In this document: positions 1 to 7,092 of the stretch, in pieces
Layout of the letters: each line of letters begins with the position of its first letter
Position numbering within the stretch: position 1 is the first letter of the stretch
IMG/VR virus record: IMGVR_UViG_3300048061_000010
Span: 1-28,572 of that record
Source: a virus
Strand: one strand, 5' to 3'
DNA: 28,572 bases
Notes under the pieces: generated by a model
The model's database searches: none
Seen by the model: only the letters and a program-made list of their open reading frames with translations
What the model was told of the DNA's origin: nothing
Position numbers and translations under genes: made by a program

Positions 1-161
1 CATTAGAAGGATAAAGCCAAAATAAAACTTAAAGATTGTCTAAATGTTTTAAGCAACGGTTATAACAACCGATAAAAAAGCCTTAAAACCCTATAGAAAT
101 CAACGACCTGGAAAGAGAACAAAACAAGAACAAAAAGTGCCATGGGGGACAATTCGCACCC
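1..161. other. Non-coding right-end region beyond the terminase
   Basis: No convincing gene is seen here. On the minus strand a 27-codon hydrophobic frame begins with the ATG at 143-141 but has no ribosome binding site. A GGGG/CCCC hairpin (145-148 with 159-162) and a CGGTT-ATAAC-AACCG hairpin (56-70) are present, neither followed by a U-run in either direction. In T7-like genomes the DNA beyond the terminase gene leads into the terminal repeat, so this may be the approach to the genome end. Nothing in the window proves that. Confidence 0.4.
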
Positions 162-266
162 CTAGTATAGTGATACCCTCTCGGATTTTTTTACCAAAAT
201 CTTACGGATTAGCCTAAAGATTAGCAATGGTATGTAACCTAATAGTATTATCTCTGGTAATGTCAT
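162..266 (-). CDS. 34-aa small hydrophobic protein downstream of terminase (position of T7 gene 19.5)
   Basis: The 34-residue frame begins MTLPEIILLGYIPLLIFRL and ends with a basic tail (RKILVKKSERVSLY). An AAAGGAAG ribosome binding site lies just before the ATG, which is the main argument that it is translated. One hydrophobic segment (about residues 3-20) followed by Arg/Lys residues suggests a single-span membrane protein with a cytoplasmic basic end. It is the last ORF before the window edge and follows a promoter-like element, as T7 gene 19.5 follows phi-OR. I do not recognise a family. The assignment by position is an inference, and the frame is short enough to be chance. Confidence 0.45.
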   Translation of the reverse strand: MTLPEIILLGYIPLLIFRLIRKILVKKSERVSLY

Positions 267-374
267 GTACTTCCTTTCATAATGGTTAATGGGTGGGAAG
301 GTTTCATATTTAACCTACCTAAAGACACTTTATGGTAACATTAAGGTTACATATAGGTGACTTTCTACCCCCTA

Positions 375-395
375 GTTCTAATAGGGGTACTAATT
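375..395 (-). promoter_or_regulatory. Phage RNA polymerase promoter-like element 3 (phi-OR position)
   Basis: Read on the minus strand this is AATTAGTACCCCTATTAGAA followed by C. It shares AGTACCC-N-TATTAGAA with the elements at 9241-9261 and 24807-24827. It starts inside the terL stop codon and reads away from terL. Its 3' end (TAGAA) resembles the initiation region of the SP6 promoter, which would put +1 at 378. In T7 the promoter phi-OR sits in exactly this place, between gene 19 and gene 19.5. The promoter role is inferred from repetition and position. Confidence 0.6.
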
Positions 396-2066
396 AAACC
401 ACCTTGAGTTACTTGGCTTTCTACCTACTGCATTTTCCATAAATCTGTCTAAATCTTGTCTTAACAAGTCATTCTTATGCTCATTAAACGATAACTCCTG
501 GTCTCTGTCCATTCTCTCTACCCAGTAATTAACTGCAATAGATAAAGCGTCCAATTGGTCATCATGTCTAATAGAACCTTTGTCTTTAGTAATACGAGTC
601 ATTTGCTTAAACAATTGGTGGTCTAGGTCTAACTTAAAGTCATCCTTAATCAACTCTTGGCTAACAACTAGTCTATGTTGGTTCATAACAGGCTCTAGAG
701 TGTCTATAATACGTAATTCTTTCTGTTTTGAGTGTCTTACCTCCTCGATTGAACAAGGGTGTATACGAGCCATTATAGGCTTTAAAAGGGCTGTTGCCAT
801 TCCATCACCAAAGTTAGACTCAATTACTACATAGTTAACCTTTTGGTGTTTAGCTATTGTACTAAGCTCTTCAAGCGTACTGTCACTATAACCACCTATA
901 AGTCCACCACAAGCTGTTACGTATAAAATACCGTGAAGCATTTTAACTACAGCAAAGCCTGTTCTGTCAGCACCACGTCCTGCAGGGTCAATTGCCATAA
1001 CTGAACCTTCAAATGGTGCATATTCTTCGGACATATACATAGGTGCAACGTAATAGTCACCTTTAAGTCCGACATTAGGCAGCTCACTGTCTATATTCTT
1101 AATTTGGTCTGTAGAAGAAGCCCATTGTATCTTTGCAGGTGCTTCTTTCCACGTGGATAAACCAGATACGACAATTAAGTCGTTTAGTTTAAGTGGATAT
1201 TTCTCTAAATCACTTAGAGTTGTATCTAACATAAACTGTAATGCAAAACCACTACGACCATAAGAAGCTTGACGTTCCATTAAGTCTACTTCATCAAATC
1301 TTTGTGGGTCTGTAGGTTTACCTTCTAACTTTTTATCTTTCTTTAACGCTTCAGTTATTGTTGGTGCTAGTTTACTACCTAAATTAATCTGCTGCGTTGG
1401 TGTAGGATATAAAGCCGTCCATACTCTTGTTCGAAATCCTCTTTCTTCCAAGTCATTATACAAACTCATTTCTGTTTGAGGTGTACCTAGGAATACAATA
1501 CGTCCTACTTCAGGTTTGATGATAGCGTCAAATTCTTTTACGGTCTCACCTAGCCTGTCCCTCATTAATTGTGTTTGAGAGTTATTAGCTGACTCTACGT
1601 CATCTGCGATAATTAAATCGGCACGTGAACCAGTCAATTGCGATGTAACACCTAAAGATTTTACTGAAGGTGCGTGTGACGCTCTAGCCGGTGCAACATC
1701 AAAAGAAACTTTAGAATGACGTTGGTCATCCCTAGGTTTTAAGTGGTGTAACAAAGGCATTTCACTTATAAGTCTTTGTGTAAATGTACTAAAGTCATCT
1801 GCTCTGTTTTTACTAGCAGATACAACTAGAATATTTCTTTGAGGGTTAAGTAAAAGTTGATGACATACAAAAGCTGATGTAATCCAAGATTTACCTACTC
1901 CTCTAAAAGCTTCTATTACTATACGTTTAGAACCATTTTGCAGATAATCTGCTATATCGTATTGTATAGGTGTTGGATTGGGTAGATTTAAGTGTTGCCA
2001 AGCAAGATATAAAAAATTTTTAAAGTTTTTTACATTTGGCTCTATTTCTGGTGTTTTTCTATTCAT
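390..2066 (-). CDS. terL: Terminase large subunit (T7 gp19-like DNA packaging ATPase/nuclease)
   Basis: This motor protein translocates concatemeric DNA into the prohead through the portal and cuts it to unit length. The 558 residues are close to T7 gp19 (586). The ATPase domain shows a Walker A motif FRGVGKS (about residues 54-60) and a Walker B segment LIIADDVES (acidic D155-D156). The RNase H-fold nuclease domain shows AIDPAGRGADRTG (D360), VVIESNFGDG (E416) and RHDDQLDAL (about 500-508), supplying the expected acidic metal ligands. The start overlaps the stop of the upstream 90-aa gene by 8 bases. It is the last large gene on the minus strand, as in T7. Confidence 0.97.
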   Translation of the reverse strand: MNRKTPEIEPNVKNFKNFLYLAWQHLNLPNPTPIQYDIADYLQNGSKRIVIEAFRGVGKSWITSAFVCHQLLLNPQRNILVVSASKNRADDFSTFTQRLISEMPLLHHLKPRDDQRHSKVSFDVAPARASHAPSVKSLGVTSQLTGSRADLIIADDVESANNSQTQLMRDRLGETVKEFDAIIKPEVGRIVFLGTPQTEMSLYNDLEERGFRTRVWTALYPTPTQQINLGSKLAPTITEALKKDKKLEGKPTDPQRFDEVDLMERQASYGRSGFALQFMLDTTLSDLEKYPLKLNDLIVVSGLSTWKEAPAKIQWASSTDQIKNIDSELPNVGLKGDYYVAPMYMSEEYAPFEGSVMAIDPAGRGADRTGFAVVKMLHGILYVTACGGLIGGYSDSTLEELSTIAKHQKVNYVVIESNFGDGMATALLKPIMARIHPCSIEEVRHSKQKELRIIDTLEPVMNQHRLVVSQELIKDDFKLDLDHQLFKQMTRITKDKGSIRHDDQLDALSIAVNYWVERMDRDQELSFNEHKNDLLRQDLDRFMENAVGRKPSNSRWFN

Positions 2067-2331
2067 AATTAAACCAATTATAACAAGCGTAGACGGATAG
2101 ACCTAAATACATACACTCCATAAGAGTTCTTGGTTTGTCCTGGTCCTTATAGGATATCATAATCCATATAGTGCAAGATATTGCGCCTATAAACCATCCA
2201 AACCATTGTAATCGTAATATTGTACTAGATAATATTCCTACTGACATTGCAGCTAGAATAAATCCTATCCATCGTATGTTAGTTTTCGTCAAATGGTAAA
2301 TCGTCTGTGATACTATTCTTAGGTTGTTCAT
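2059..2331 (-). CDS. Small membrane protein between the terminase subunits
   Basis: The 90-aa frame has two or three hydrophobic segments (about residues 20-41, 43-61 and 70-86) separated by a charged loop, KDQDKPRTLMECMYLGLSV. It lies between terS and terL, where T7 carries lysis genes 18.5/18.7, but it lacks a spanin layout (one N-terminal span plus a long coiled coil, or a lipobox). The start is uncertain. The ATG at 2331 gives a 53-base overlap with terS and only a weak ribosome binding site. A TTG just upstream of the terS stop (about 2290) would give about 77 residues beginning MTKTNIRWIGF. Similar short membrane proteins with an 'R-LMEFMYL' segment occur in marine podoviruses as far as I recall. 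The function is unknown. Confidence 0.75.
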   Translation of the reverse strand: MNNLRIVSQTIYHLTKTNIRWIGFILAAMSVGILSSTILRLQWFGWFIGAISCTIWIMISYKDQDKPRTLMECMYLGLSVYACYNWFNYE

Positions 2332-2488
2332 CTACTTCTACTCCATAAGTTTTGCAAGTATCTAAACAAACCTTTAATTCACTAGCTGTTAACTTGTCTC
2401 CACTTGTTAACATCTCGTATGCTTTGTCTACTAAAAGTTTTGGTAGAACTTTAGTTTTCGCTTCAAACGAATTTGGTTTGTCAGACAT
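2279..2488 (-). CDS. terS: Terminase small subunit (T7 gp18-like), putative
   Basis: This 69-aa acidic soluble protein begins MSDKPNSFEAKTKVLPKLLV and contains a predicted helical centre (LVDKAYEMLTSGDKLTASELKVCLDTCKTYGVE). It ends in an acidic tail, DDLPFDEN. T7 gp18 is similarly small (89 aa) and lies between the holin and the large terminase, exactly this position. The ATG at 2488 was chosen because its A is also the last base of the upstream stop codon (TAATG), a junction repeated throughout this genome. A longer frame starting at TTG 2515 would overlap the upstream gene without a ribosome binding site. The small terminase would bind DNA and hand it to TerL. The assignment rests mainly on synteny and size. 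Confidence 0.7.
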   Translation of the reverse strand: MSDKPNSFEAKTKVLPKLLVDKAYEMLTSGDKLTASELKVCLDTCKTYGVEVDEQPKNSITDDLPFDEN

Positions 2489-2607
2489 TAGATTGCTAGT
2501 AATATTGCTGACCAAATAACAAAAGCTATGACTTTCTTTTTGTTATCTTTAGCCCAAGTTACAAAATGGTTTTTCCATTGTGTAAAAGTTTCTCCGTATA
2601 TTATCAT
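2488..2607 (-). CDS. 39-aa single-span membrane protein, candidate holin (T7 gp17.5 position)
   Basis: The 39 residues run from MIIYGETFTQWKNHFVTWAK through a basic DNKKKK-like hinge to a C-terminal hydrophobic segment, VIAFVIWSAILLAI (about residues 26-39). An AAGGAG ribosome binding site lies 6 bases before the ATG at 2607, and the stop overlaps the terS start as TAATG. The position directly upstream of terS matches the T7 gp17.5 holin (67 aa), so a membrane-permeabilising role is plausible. The protein is much shorter than known class II holins and has only one short span, so an accessory or antiholin role is equally possible. The frame itself is well supported. Confidence 0.7.
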   Translation of the reverse strand: MIIYGETFTQWKNHFVTWAKDNKKKVIAFVIWSAILLAI

Positions 2608-2616
2608 TTGTTCTCC

Positions 2617-2832
2617 TTATTCTAAAATTAATTTTTTAATTGATTTGCTGCCGTCAATATTTGACTCAAGTTCAGCCATTGACTTTATGCACTGGTACTG
2701 AATATTATTTCCTGTATTACTACGCATAGCAATTCTTTTTCCTTTTAAACATTCTGACATTGACGTTTGTATTCTAGCTTCATTAATCTCTCCGTTTACT
2801 ATCATAAGTAAAGCTATTACCAACTCTGTCAT
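2617..2832 (-). CDS. 71-aa protein with hydrophobic N-terminus and two cysteines
   Basis: The N-terminus (MTELVIALLMIVNGEINEAR) has a short hydrophobic stretch that could be a weak signal or anchor. The rest is polar, with two cysteines (C28 in SECLKGK, C48 in YQCIKS) spaced as in a disulphide pair. This suggests an exported or periplasm-facing protein. There is no lipobox, so it is not an obvious outer-membrane spanin. The start overlaps the upstream stop as TAATG at 2832. It lies in a run of six small genes between the adhesin and the terminase, where lysis functions are expected. I do not recognise a named family. Confidence 0.75.
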   Translation of the reverse strand: MTELVIALLMIVNGEINEARIQTSMSECLKGKRIAMRSNTGNNIQYQCIKSMAELESNIDGSKSIKKLILE

Positions 2833-3197
2833 TAATGTCCTCCGTTACCGTTTCTTCTTACTTTATCTTTTAATTCTTCTATATCAGCTAGTGCTTTATC
2901 TAACTGTTCTCTTAAAAATTCTATGTTGACTTTATTAGTCATGTTCATTTCTTGAGTTTCTTCCATTTTTTCTACGGACTTATATAAATCCTCAATTAAA
3001 AAATGTTGTTCCTGGTCCGTAGGAACTTGCTCAGATTTTTTTAACAAATCGTTTTCAAATAGTTCTCTTGAAGTTTCTAAACTTGTTAATCTTGCTGTAA
3101 CTTCTGTATATCCAAATACACCCATTGCTACTGCTATAACAATACCAATCATGTTTTTAATTGGCATAGCAACTGATGTGTTTTCTGAAATTTTCAT
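2832..3197 (-). CDS. Membrane-anchored coiled-coil protein, spanin-like candidate
   Basis: The 121-aa product has one N-terminal membrane segment (about residues 15-30, NMIGIVIAVAMGVFGY). A long charged region rich in Glu, Lys, Leu and Gln follows, with heptad character from about residue 35 to 112, then a basic, Gly-rich end (RRNGNGGH). One N-terminal span plus a periplasmic coiled coil is the layout of an inner-membrane spanin (Rz, T7 gp18.5). No embedded or overlapping lipoprotein gene, the usual o-spanin partner, is visible, so the spanin call is only a candidate. A structural anchor is the alternative. Both its start (3197) and its stop (2832) are TAATG junctions. Confidence 0.7.
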   Translation of the reverse strand: MKISENTSVAMPIKNMIGIVIAVAMGVFGYTEVTARLTSLETSRELFENDLLKKSEQVPTDQEQHFLIEDLYKSVEKMEETQEMNMTNKVNIEFLREQLDKALADIEELKDKVRRNGNGGH

Positions 3198-3583
3198 TAT
3201 TTCCTTTTCATTAAGTCAACACCTTTAAGACCATAAATTGAGCCAACTACTCCTATGAATAATCCCTGATACCAAAAAGGCATATTAGAAAAATACTCAA
3301 AGAAAATATCTAGTTTAGCACGTATGTTAGGGTCGTCAGAGAAAACAGAGTAAGCCAATAGAATAATAGGAATGGATATAAGAACCAAGACGAATTCATC
3401 TTTCCAACCATTATCATTACTAGCGATAACAGCTTTCTTATATTCGACTTCACCTTTGACCATCCTTTCTACATGGTTTCTCTCTGCTACTGCTTCGAGT
3501 TGCTTTGTTTCTTTTTTTGTTTGATAAATGTTTACTGCTGTTTTAGCACCAAACGTTAATAATTTTAATATTGGTAATCCCAT
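3197..3583 (-). CDS. 128-aa two-span membrane protein, holin-like candidate
   Basis: The first 60 residues are amphipathic and highly charged (YQTKKETKQLEAVAERNHVER). They are followed by WKDEF and a strong membrane segment (about 64-82), an acidic stretch, and a second span (about 104-121, containing YQGLFIGVVGSIYGLKG). The protein ends in VDLMKRK. The WKDEF-span-FWYQ-span pattern resembles 3TM/GTA-type holin families as I remember them, though no search could be run. It lies within the lysis-type block and is translationally coupled on both sides (TAATG at 3583 and 3197). Holin is the best guess. A baseplate or virion membrane protein remains possible. Confidence 0.72.
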   Translation of the reverse strand: MGLPILKLLTFGAKTAVNIYQTKKETKQLEAVAERNHVERMVKGEVEYKKAVIASNDNGWKDEFVLVLISIPIILLAYSVFSDDPNIRAKLDIFFEYFSNMPFWYQGLFIGVVGSIYGLKGVDLMKRK

Positions 3584-3819
3584 TATATATTCTCCACTTT
3601 AATTGCACGACATTCAAATTTAATAACTATTTTGTTTTCGTTAATATATTCTTTGTCCCATTCTAAATTTTCTTCTAATTGTTTAAATGTAGTTTGAGCA
3701 ACTGCATATCCATTCATGACGCAATCATAATGATTATTAAATTGATAACCTGCGTATGTATGAGAAGGACATTGTCCAGTATTCATGCTGCACATATACA
3801 GCACTAATAGATATTTCAT
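3583..3819 (-). CDS. 78-aa cysteine-containing exported protein
   Basis: The N-terminus MKYLLVLYMCSMNTGQC is a short signal-like hydrophobic stretch. Four cysteines (C10, C17, C33 and one near residue 71) suggest disulphides in the periplasm. LVLYMC only loosely resembles a lipobox, because the -1 residue is Met and not Gly, Ala or Ser. It is therefore a poor but not excluded o-spanin or lipoprotein candidate. The ATG overlaps the upstream stop as ATGA (3819/3816), and the stop forms a TAATG with the next gene. The family is not recognised. Confidence 0.72.
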   Translation of the reverse strand: MKYLLVLYMCSMNTGQCPSHTYAGYQFNNHYDCVMNGYAVAQTTFKQLEENLEWDKEYINENKIVIKFECRAIKVENI

Positions 3820-4055
3820 TTAAACTGAAAGAAACCTATAATTCCAACAATTAATGTTCCAATAGCAAGGATAACTTTAAGTCCACCCTTACCCATAGAA
3901 ACATCTTGTCTTAACGACTTAATTTCTCTTTTCATTTCATCTATGCTTTTAAGAATGTTATTCATTCGTTCAGCACAAAGTTTTTCATGTGATGAAAGTC
4001 TAACCCCAGTAGCGATTTCGCTAAATTCTTTTGGTGTAATCTTTTTTCTAGGCAT
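3816..4055 (-). CDS. 79-aa tail-anchored coiled-coil membrane protein
   Basis: The sequence begins with a basic stretch, MPRKKITPKEFSEIATGVRL. A helix with coiled-coil character follows (about 25-52, RMNNILKSIDEMKREIKSLR), then one C-terminal membrane segment (about 58-77, LKVILAIGTLIVGIIGFFQF). This helix-plus-C-terminal-anchor layout is like the haemolysin XhlA family found in phage lysis cassettes, but the similarity is only architectural. It is coupled to the adhesin gene by TAATG at 4055 and to the next gene by ATGA. It is the first of the small membrane genes and could be an accessory lysis protein. Confidence 0.7.
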   Translation of the reverse strand: MPRKKITPKEFSEIATGVRLSSHEKLCAERMNNILKSIDEMKREIKSLRQDVSMGKGGLKVILAIGTLIVGIIGFFQFK

Positions 4056-5881
4056 TATGAAATAGTTAAACTTGTTAAGTTTCCACTTGTATTTGTAGAA
4101 GTTAATCTAGTGTAAGAACCAGAATTACCTACTCTATAAAATACTAAACCATGCCCACCATCTTGACCCGCCGCAGGATATGATGAGTTTTCTCTACCAC
4201 CTAATCCATTTGTTCCATTACCAGAACCAAAAGAACTAAAGTTGTATGTAGTATACATAACATTTGCGTCTACACTATTATTAGTAGTACCACCATCATA
4301 ACCCCATACTGCTGTTCTAAATGTGTGTGATTGATAAGTAATTCCTGTTGCTGTAACTGAATTAAAAGCAGACGTACTATAGTTAGTAATACCACCTCTT
4401 ACAAAAGATGAACCTGCGCCTCCGCCGCCGCCACCCCAGTTATCACCATCATCTTGACCGCCGCCGCCACCGAAGAAACCTCCTCCTCCGCCGCCGCCAT
4501 TACCCCAATTGCTACAACTTGAACCATTACCACCTTGTAATGCTGAACCTGCTTGTCCGTTATTATTTGAACTTGAATCTGCTGTACCTGCAACACCACC
4601 ACCATTTTGTTGACCACCTTGACCACCTCTGTCACCACCATGTGAGTGAGTTGGTGTGTTATTACCTCTAGTACCATCGTTGCCTTCGCCAGTAGAGGAA
4701 TTTTCAATTTGTCCACCACCATTCTGCATAGCATCCTGATTTCCACCTGAACCATGTGGTCTACCTGCACCTCCACCACCACCACCTGCAATTATTAATG
4801 CGTTAGTTTGTGTGACTGCGTTAGCTGTAAATATTCCAGAAAAATCTCCACCTTCTCCAGAGGTGTCATTACTACCACCACCTCTACCATTACCACCATA
4901 GGCATTGACAGCACCACCAGAAGAACCACTTTGACCAGATTGACCATAATGACCAACATAAGTGTAAATAGTTGTTCCTAATTTTATTGCGTAAACAGCT
5001 TCTACGAATGAACCTGCACCACCTCTACCTTGAGCATTTAAACTTCCTTGATATGATGAAGATTGTCTACCTGCACCTCCACCACCTGCACCTAGTATTC
5101 CAAAATAAACATCTCTGTATGGGTCTATAATTATATTAAATGCTCTATCAGTTGTTTTGCTACCTGCTGTTGCTCTACCTGTAAATGAAACTGTTGTTGA
5201 ATTTGAAACATCTGTTGGGTTGCCAGATATTACACCTGAAGAACTATTTAATGATAATCCTGCACCTGTAATATTTGTTGCACCAGTTTCAGAATAAGAA
5301 ACTGTATCACCATCTGCGTCTGTTGCAGAAAGTGTTGCGTGTGTGCCTGTAGCTTGGTCTGAAATAGTTGCTACTGTTCCTGCTGATGTACTCCAACTTG
5401 GTGCATTGTCTACATTAATGTTATCTTCTAATACTGCTGATAATCCACTTTGTGAGATATATTTTACATCATAAGGTTCTTTAGAATTTTGAAAAGAACT
5501 TCTTGCTATAACTGCATCATAGTTTGAAGTATTTACAAATGTTGAAGTAGAAGCAGTTATTTCAGAACTGTCATTGGCAACAAATTTAATTGTGCCACCA
5601 GAAGTAAAGTTTGTTCCTGTCACTCTAATAGTAACATTACCACCAGTTGCAGTAGCTATTTCTGTAACATCTGTAGAAATAATTGTAGGTGTAGGTTCTA
5701 AAGTTGAAAAAGTACCACTAGCATTTCTTCCTTCAAAAAATCCTGTAGTAGTATTATATCGCCATTGACCTGTAGTAGAGCCACGCTGTGCTGTAGTACC
5801 TGAAGCTACTTTAGTACCCTCAGTACCAGTATCTACTATATCTTCAAATTTAAAGTCAGCTATATCTCTAGCTTTTGTCAT
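4055..5881 (-). CDS. Glycine-rich adhesin / tail fibre-associated receptor-binding protein
   Basis: This 608-aa protein is built of modules. Residues 1-62 are a tail-fibre type segment (GTTAQRGSTTGQWRYNTTTG). Residues about 63-158 look like an IPT/TIG fold (VTIRVTGTNFTSGGTIKFV). Residues about 158-252 look like a putative Ig or cadherin-like repeat (LSATDADGDTVSYSETG, LSLNSSSGVISGNPT). Residues about 258-608 are a glycine-rich domain with many runs such as GAGGGGAG and IIAGGGGGGAG. The glycine-rich part resembles the ALK/LTK-type glycine-rich fold and the polyglycine helices of phage gp38 adhesins. It should be displayed at the tail tip and bind the host surface. Frames seen on both strands over 4399-4791 are by-products of its GGN codons. 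Confidence 0.85.
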   Translation of the reverse strand: MTKARDIADFKFEDIVDTGTEGTKVASGTTAQRGSTTGQWRYNTTTGFFEGRNASGTFSTLEPTPTIISTDVTEIATATGGNVTIRVTGTNFTSGGTIKFVANDSSEITASTSTFVNTSNYDAVIARSSFQNSKEPYDVKYISQSGLSAVLEDNINVDNAPSWSTSAGTVATISDQATGTHATLSATDADGDTVSYSETGATNITGAGLSLNSSSGVISGNPTDVSNSTTVSFTGRATAGSKTTDRAFNIIIDPYRDVYFGILGAGGGGAGRQSSSYQGSLNAQGRGGAGSFVEAVYAIKLGTTIYTYVGHYGQSGQSGSSGGAVNAYGGNGRGGGSNDTSGEGGDFSGIFTANAVTQTNALIIAGGGGGGAGRPHGSGGNQDAMQNGGGQIENSSTGEGNDGTRGNNTPTHSHGGDRGGQGGQQNGGGVAGTADSSSNNNGQAGSALQGGNGSSCSNWGNGGGGGGGFFGGGGGQDDGDNWGGGGGGAGSSFVRGGITNYSTSAFNSVTATGITYQSHTFRTAVWGYDGGTTNNSVDANVMYTTYNFSSFGSGNGTNGLGGRENSSYPAAGQDGGHGLVFYRVGNSGSYTRLTSTNTSGNLTSLTIS

Positions 5882-5912
5882 TTTAGTTTTCTCCTACGAT
5901 TTTAATTATTTA

Positions 5913-6200
5913 TTAAAGAACTATTGTGTTAGCTTCATCTTCAGTTAATGCTTCACCTGCAATTAACTTTGCTTTAGCACTAGCTTTTAAATCTACTTTT
6001 GCGTCATCAGCAGTATCTAATTCATCTGCTTTTGTTTCAACATCTGCAAAAGTAAAAGTAAATGCTTTATCATCTTCAACATCAATATTATCTAAATCAG
6101 TTTGATTAGTAATAATATGAGAAAACGACCATCTTATTTCGCTATCTTGTTCTTTTGCTAATAAGTTTATTGCTTTTTGTATATTACTTTGTGTTGCCAT
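5913..6200 (-). CDS. 95-aa acidic protein of the tail fibre region
   Basis: The product is acidic and predicted mostly helical, with no membrane segment. It has an N-terminal MATQSNIQKAINLLAKEQ, an Asp-rich middle (NIDVEDDKAF) and a C-terminal AKAKLIAGEALTEDEANTIVL-type ending (residues 73-95). It lies between two fibre/adhesin genes with its own ribosome binding site, so it could be a fibre assembly chaperone or a small structural partner. I recall similar C-termini in marine phage proteins next to tail fibre genes but know of no proven function. Confidence 0.75.
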   Translation of the reverse strand: MATQSNIQKAINLLAKEQDSEIRWSFSHIITNQTDLDNIDVEDDKAFTFTFADVETKADELDTADDAKVDLKASAKAKLIAGEALTEDEANTIVL

Positions 6201-6209
6201 AATTTACTC

Positions 6210-7082
6210 CTATGCTTTTATTTCTGTTATTTTAAGGTAAGATATAGGTGCACAACCATGTGAACTACCCCCACTTGGATTAGCACCAATTATTAAATTG
6301 CTTGTACTATTTTCTGACCAAAAGCTAACTCTAAAATTTAGAGTAGTTGGTGTTCCAGTTGGTTTATAAATACCTTGAGCAGAAGATGGTTGAGCATAAT
6401 TATTATTTGTATTAACTGCTGTATCAAATCTCATGTGTGGGTATCTTGATAAATGGTCATTACTTCCCCACGAACTTTGTCCATTAGCTTGAACTATTGC
6501 AGTACCAGTTAATGTGCTTTTGTTATAAGCATTTACAAAAGAACCACTATCTTCTTGAACCTCTACTGAACCTGCAGGGTGGTTGTCGTGATTAGTATAT
6601 CCATTTACTTCCCATAAGAAATAATTATTTGCATCTGTAACTGTAACAGCAGTATTATATCTTGTCCAAATATAAGGATTTCTTCTTCTATCTCCTGCAT
6701 TAACTGCGTCTTGAAATGCGTTCATTGTTGTATTAACAACTTCTGTTGAAACTGTAGTCCAACTAGGATTAGCACCAGAGCCACCAGTTTGTAAAACTTG
6801 ACCACTTGTTCCTGCACCAAGTCTAGCGATTGCACTACCATTGTTATAGTAGATGTCGCCTTGTGCTGTACTTGAAATGTTTAGTAAGTCTGCGTCAGTA
6901 CCTTTTGAACTCATTATATTCCAGTAAGCTGTTGCGTTGCCTACTGCTTGATTTGAATGGGCTTGAATACAAACATAACTATTTCCACCTGATGAAACTA
7001 CATCATCAACAGCGTAGGTTGTGCTACTATTGTAAGCACCCTTCCAGTTAAATTTGATAGCACCCAGATTGATTGTTGCCAT
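6210..7082 (-). CDS. Second tail fibre-like protein with carbohydrate-binding-like N-terminus
   Basis: The 290-aa protein opens with NWKGAYNSSTTYAVDDVVSS...SYVCIQAH (residues about 12-45), a pattern seen in CBM5/12-like and fibre 'chitin-binding-like' modules: W-x-G-x-Y, Y-x-x-x-D-V-V, Y-x-C/A. A common fibre linker follows (DIYYNNGSAIARLGAGTSGQ, about 72-92). The C-terminal 170 residues hold aromatic- and Asn-rich beta-type sequence, ending ISYLKITEIKA. It follows the main fibre gene by 10 bases and begins with the same MA start. It probably contributes to receptor recognition as a distal fibre part. Confidence 0.8.
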   Translation of the reverse strand: MATINLGAIKFNWKGAYNSSTTYAVDDVVSSGGNSYVCIQAHSNQAVGNATAYWNIMSSKGTDADLLNISSTAQGDIYYNNGSAIARLGAGTSGQVLQTGGSGANPSWTTVSTEVVNTTMNAFQDAVNAGDRRRNPYIWTRYNTAVTVTDANNYFLWEVNGYTNHDNHPAGSVEVQEDSGSFVNAYNKSTLTGTAIVQANGQSSWGSNDHLSRYPHMRFDTAVNTNNNYAQPSSAQGIYKPTGTPTTLNFRVSFWSENSTSNLIIGANPSGGSSHGCAPISYLKITEIKA

Positions 7083-7092
7083 ATTTGTTTCC

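Noticed and set aside
1-11. ATTAGAAGGA on the plus strand, like the 3' half of the promoter element
   Set aside because: The AGTACCC half would lie outside the window, so it cannot be judged. Ten matching AT-rich bases are weak evidence.
56-70. CGGTT-ATAAC-AACCG hairpin as terminator at the right end
   Set aside because: No U-run follows on either strand. The A-run on the plus side is on the wrong side for minus-strand transcripts.
145-176. Possible tRNA fragment or attachment site (GGGG...CCCC arm followed by GTAT-AGTG-ATAC)
   Set aside because: The arm has a 10-base loop without TTCGA/TTCAA, no acceptor or anticodon arm can be drawn, and the second hairpin lies in the 34-aa ORF. No integrase is in the window.
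4399-4791. 130-codon minus-strand and 87-codon plus-strand ORFs inside the adhesin gene
   Set aside because: Out-of-frame readings of the GGN-rich adhesin codons, giving Val/Met-rich or Arg/His/Leu-rich low-complexity products.
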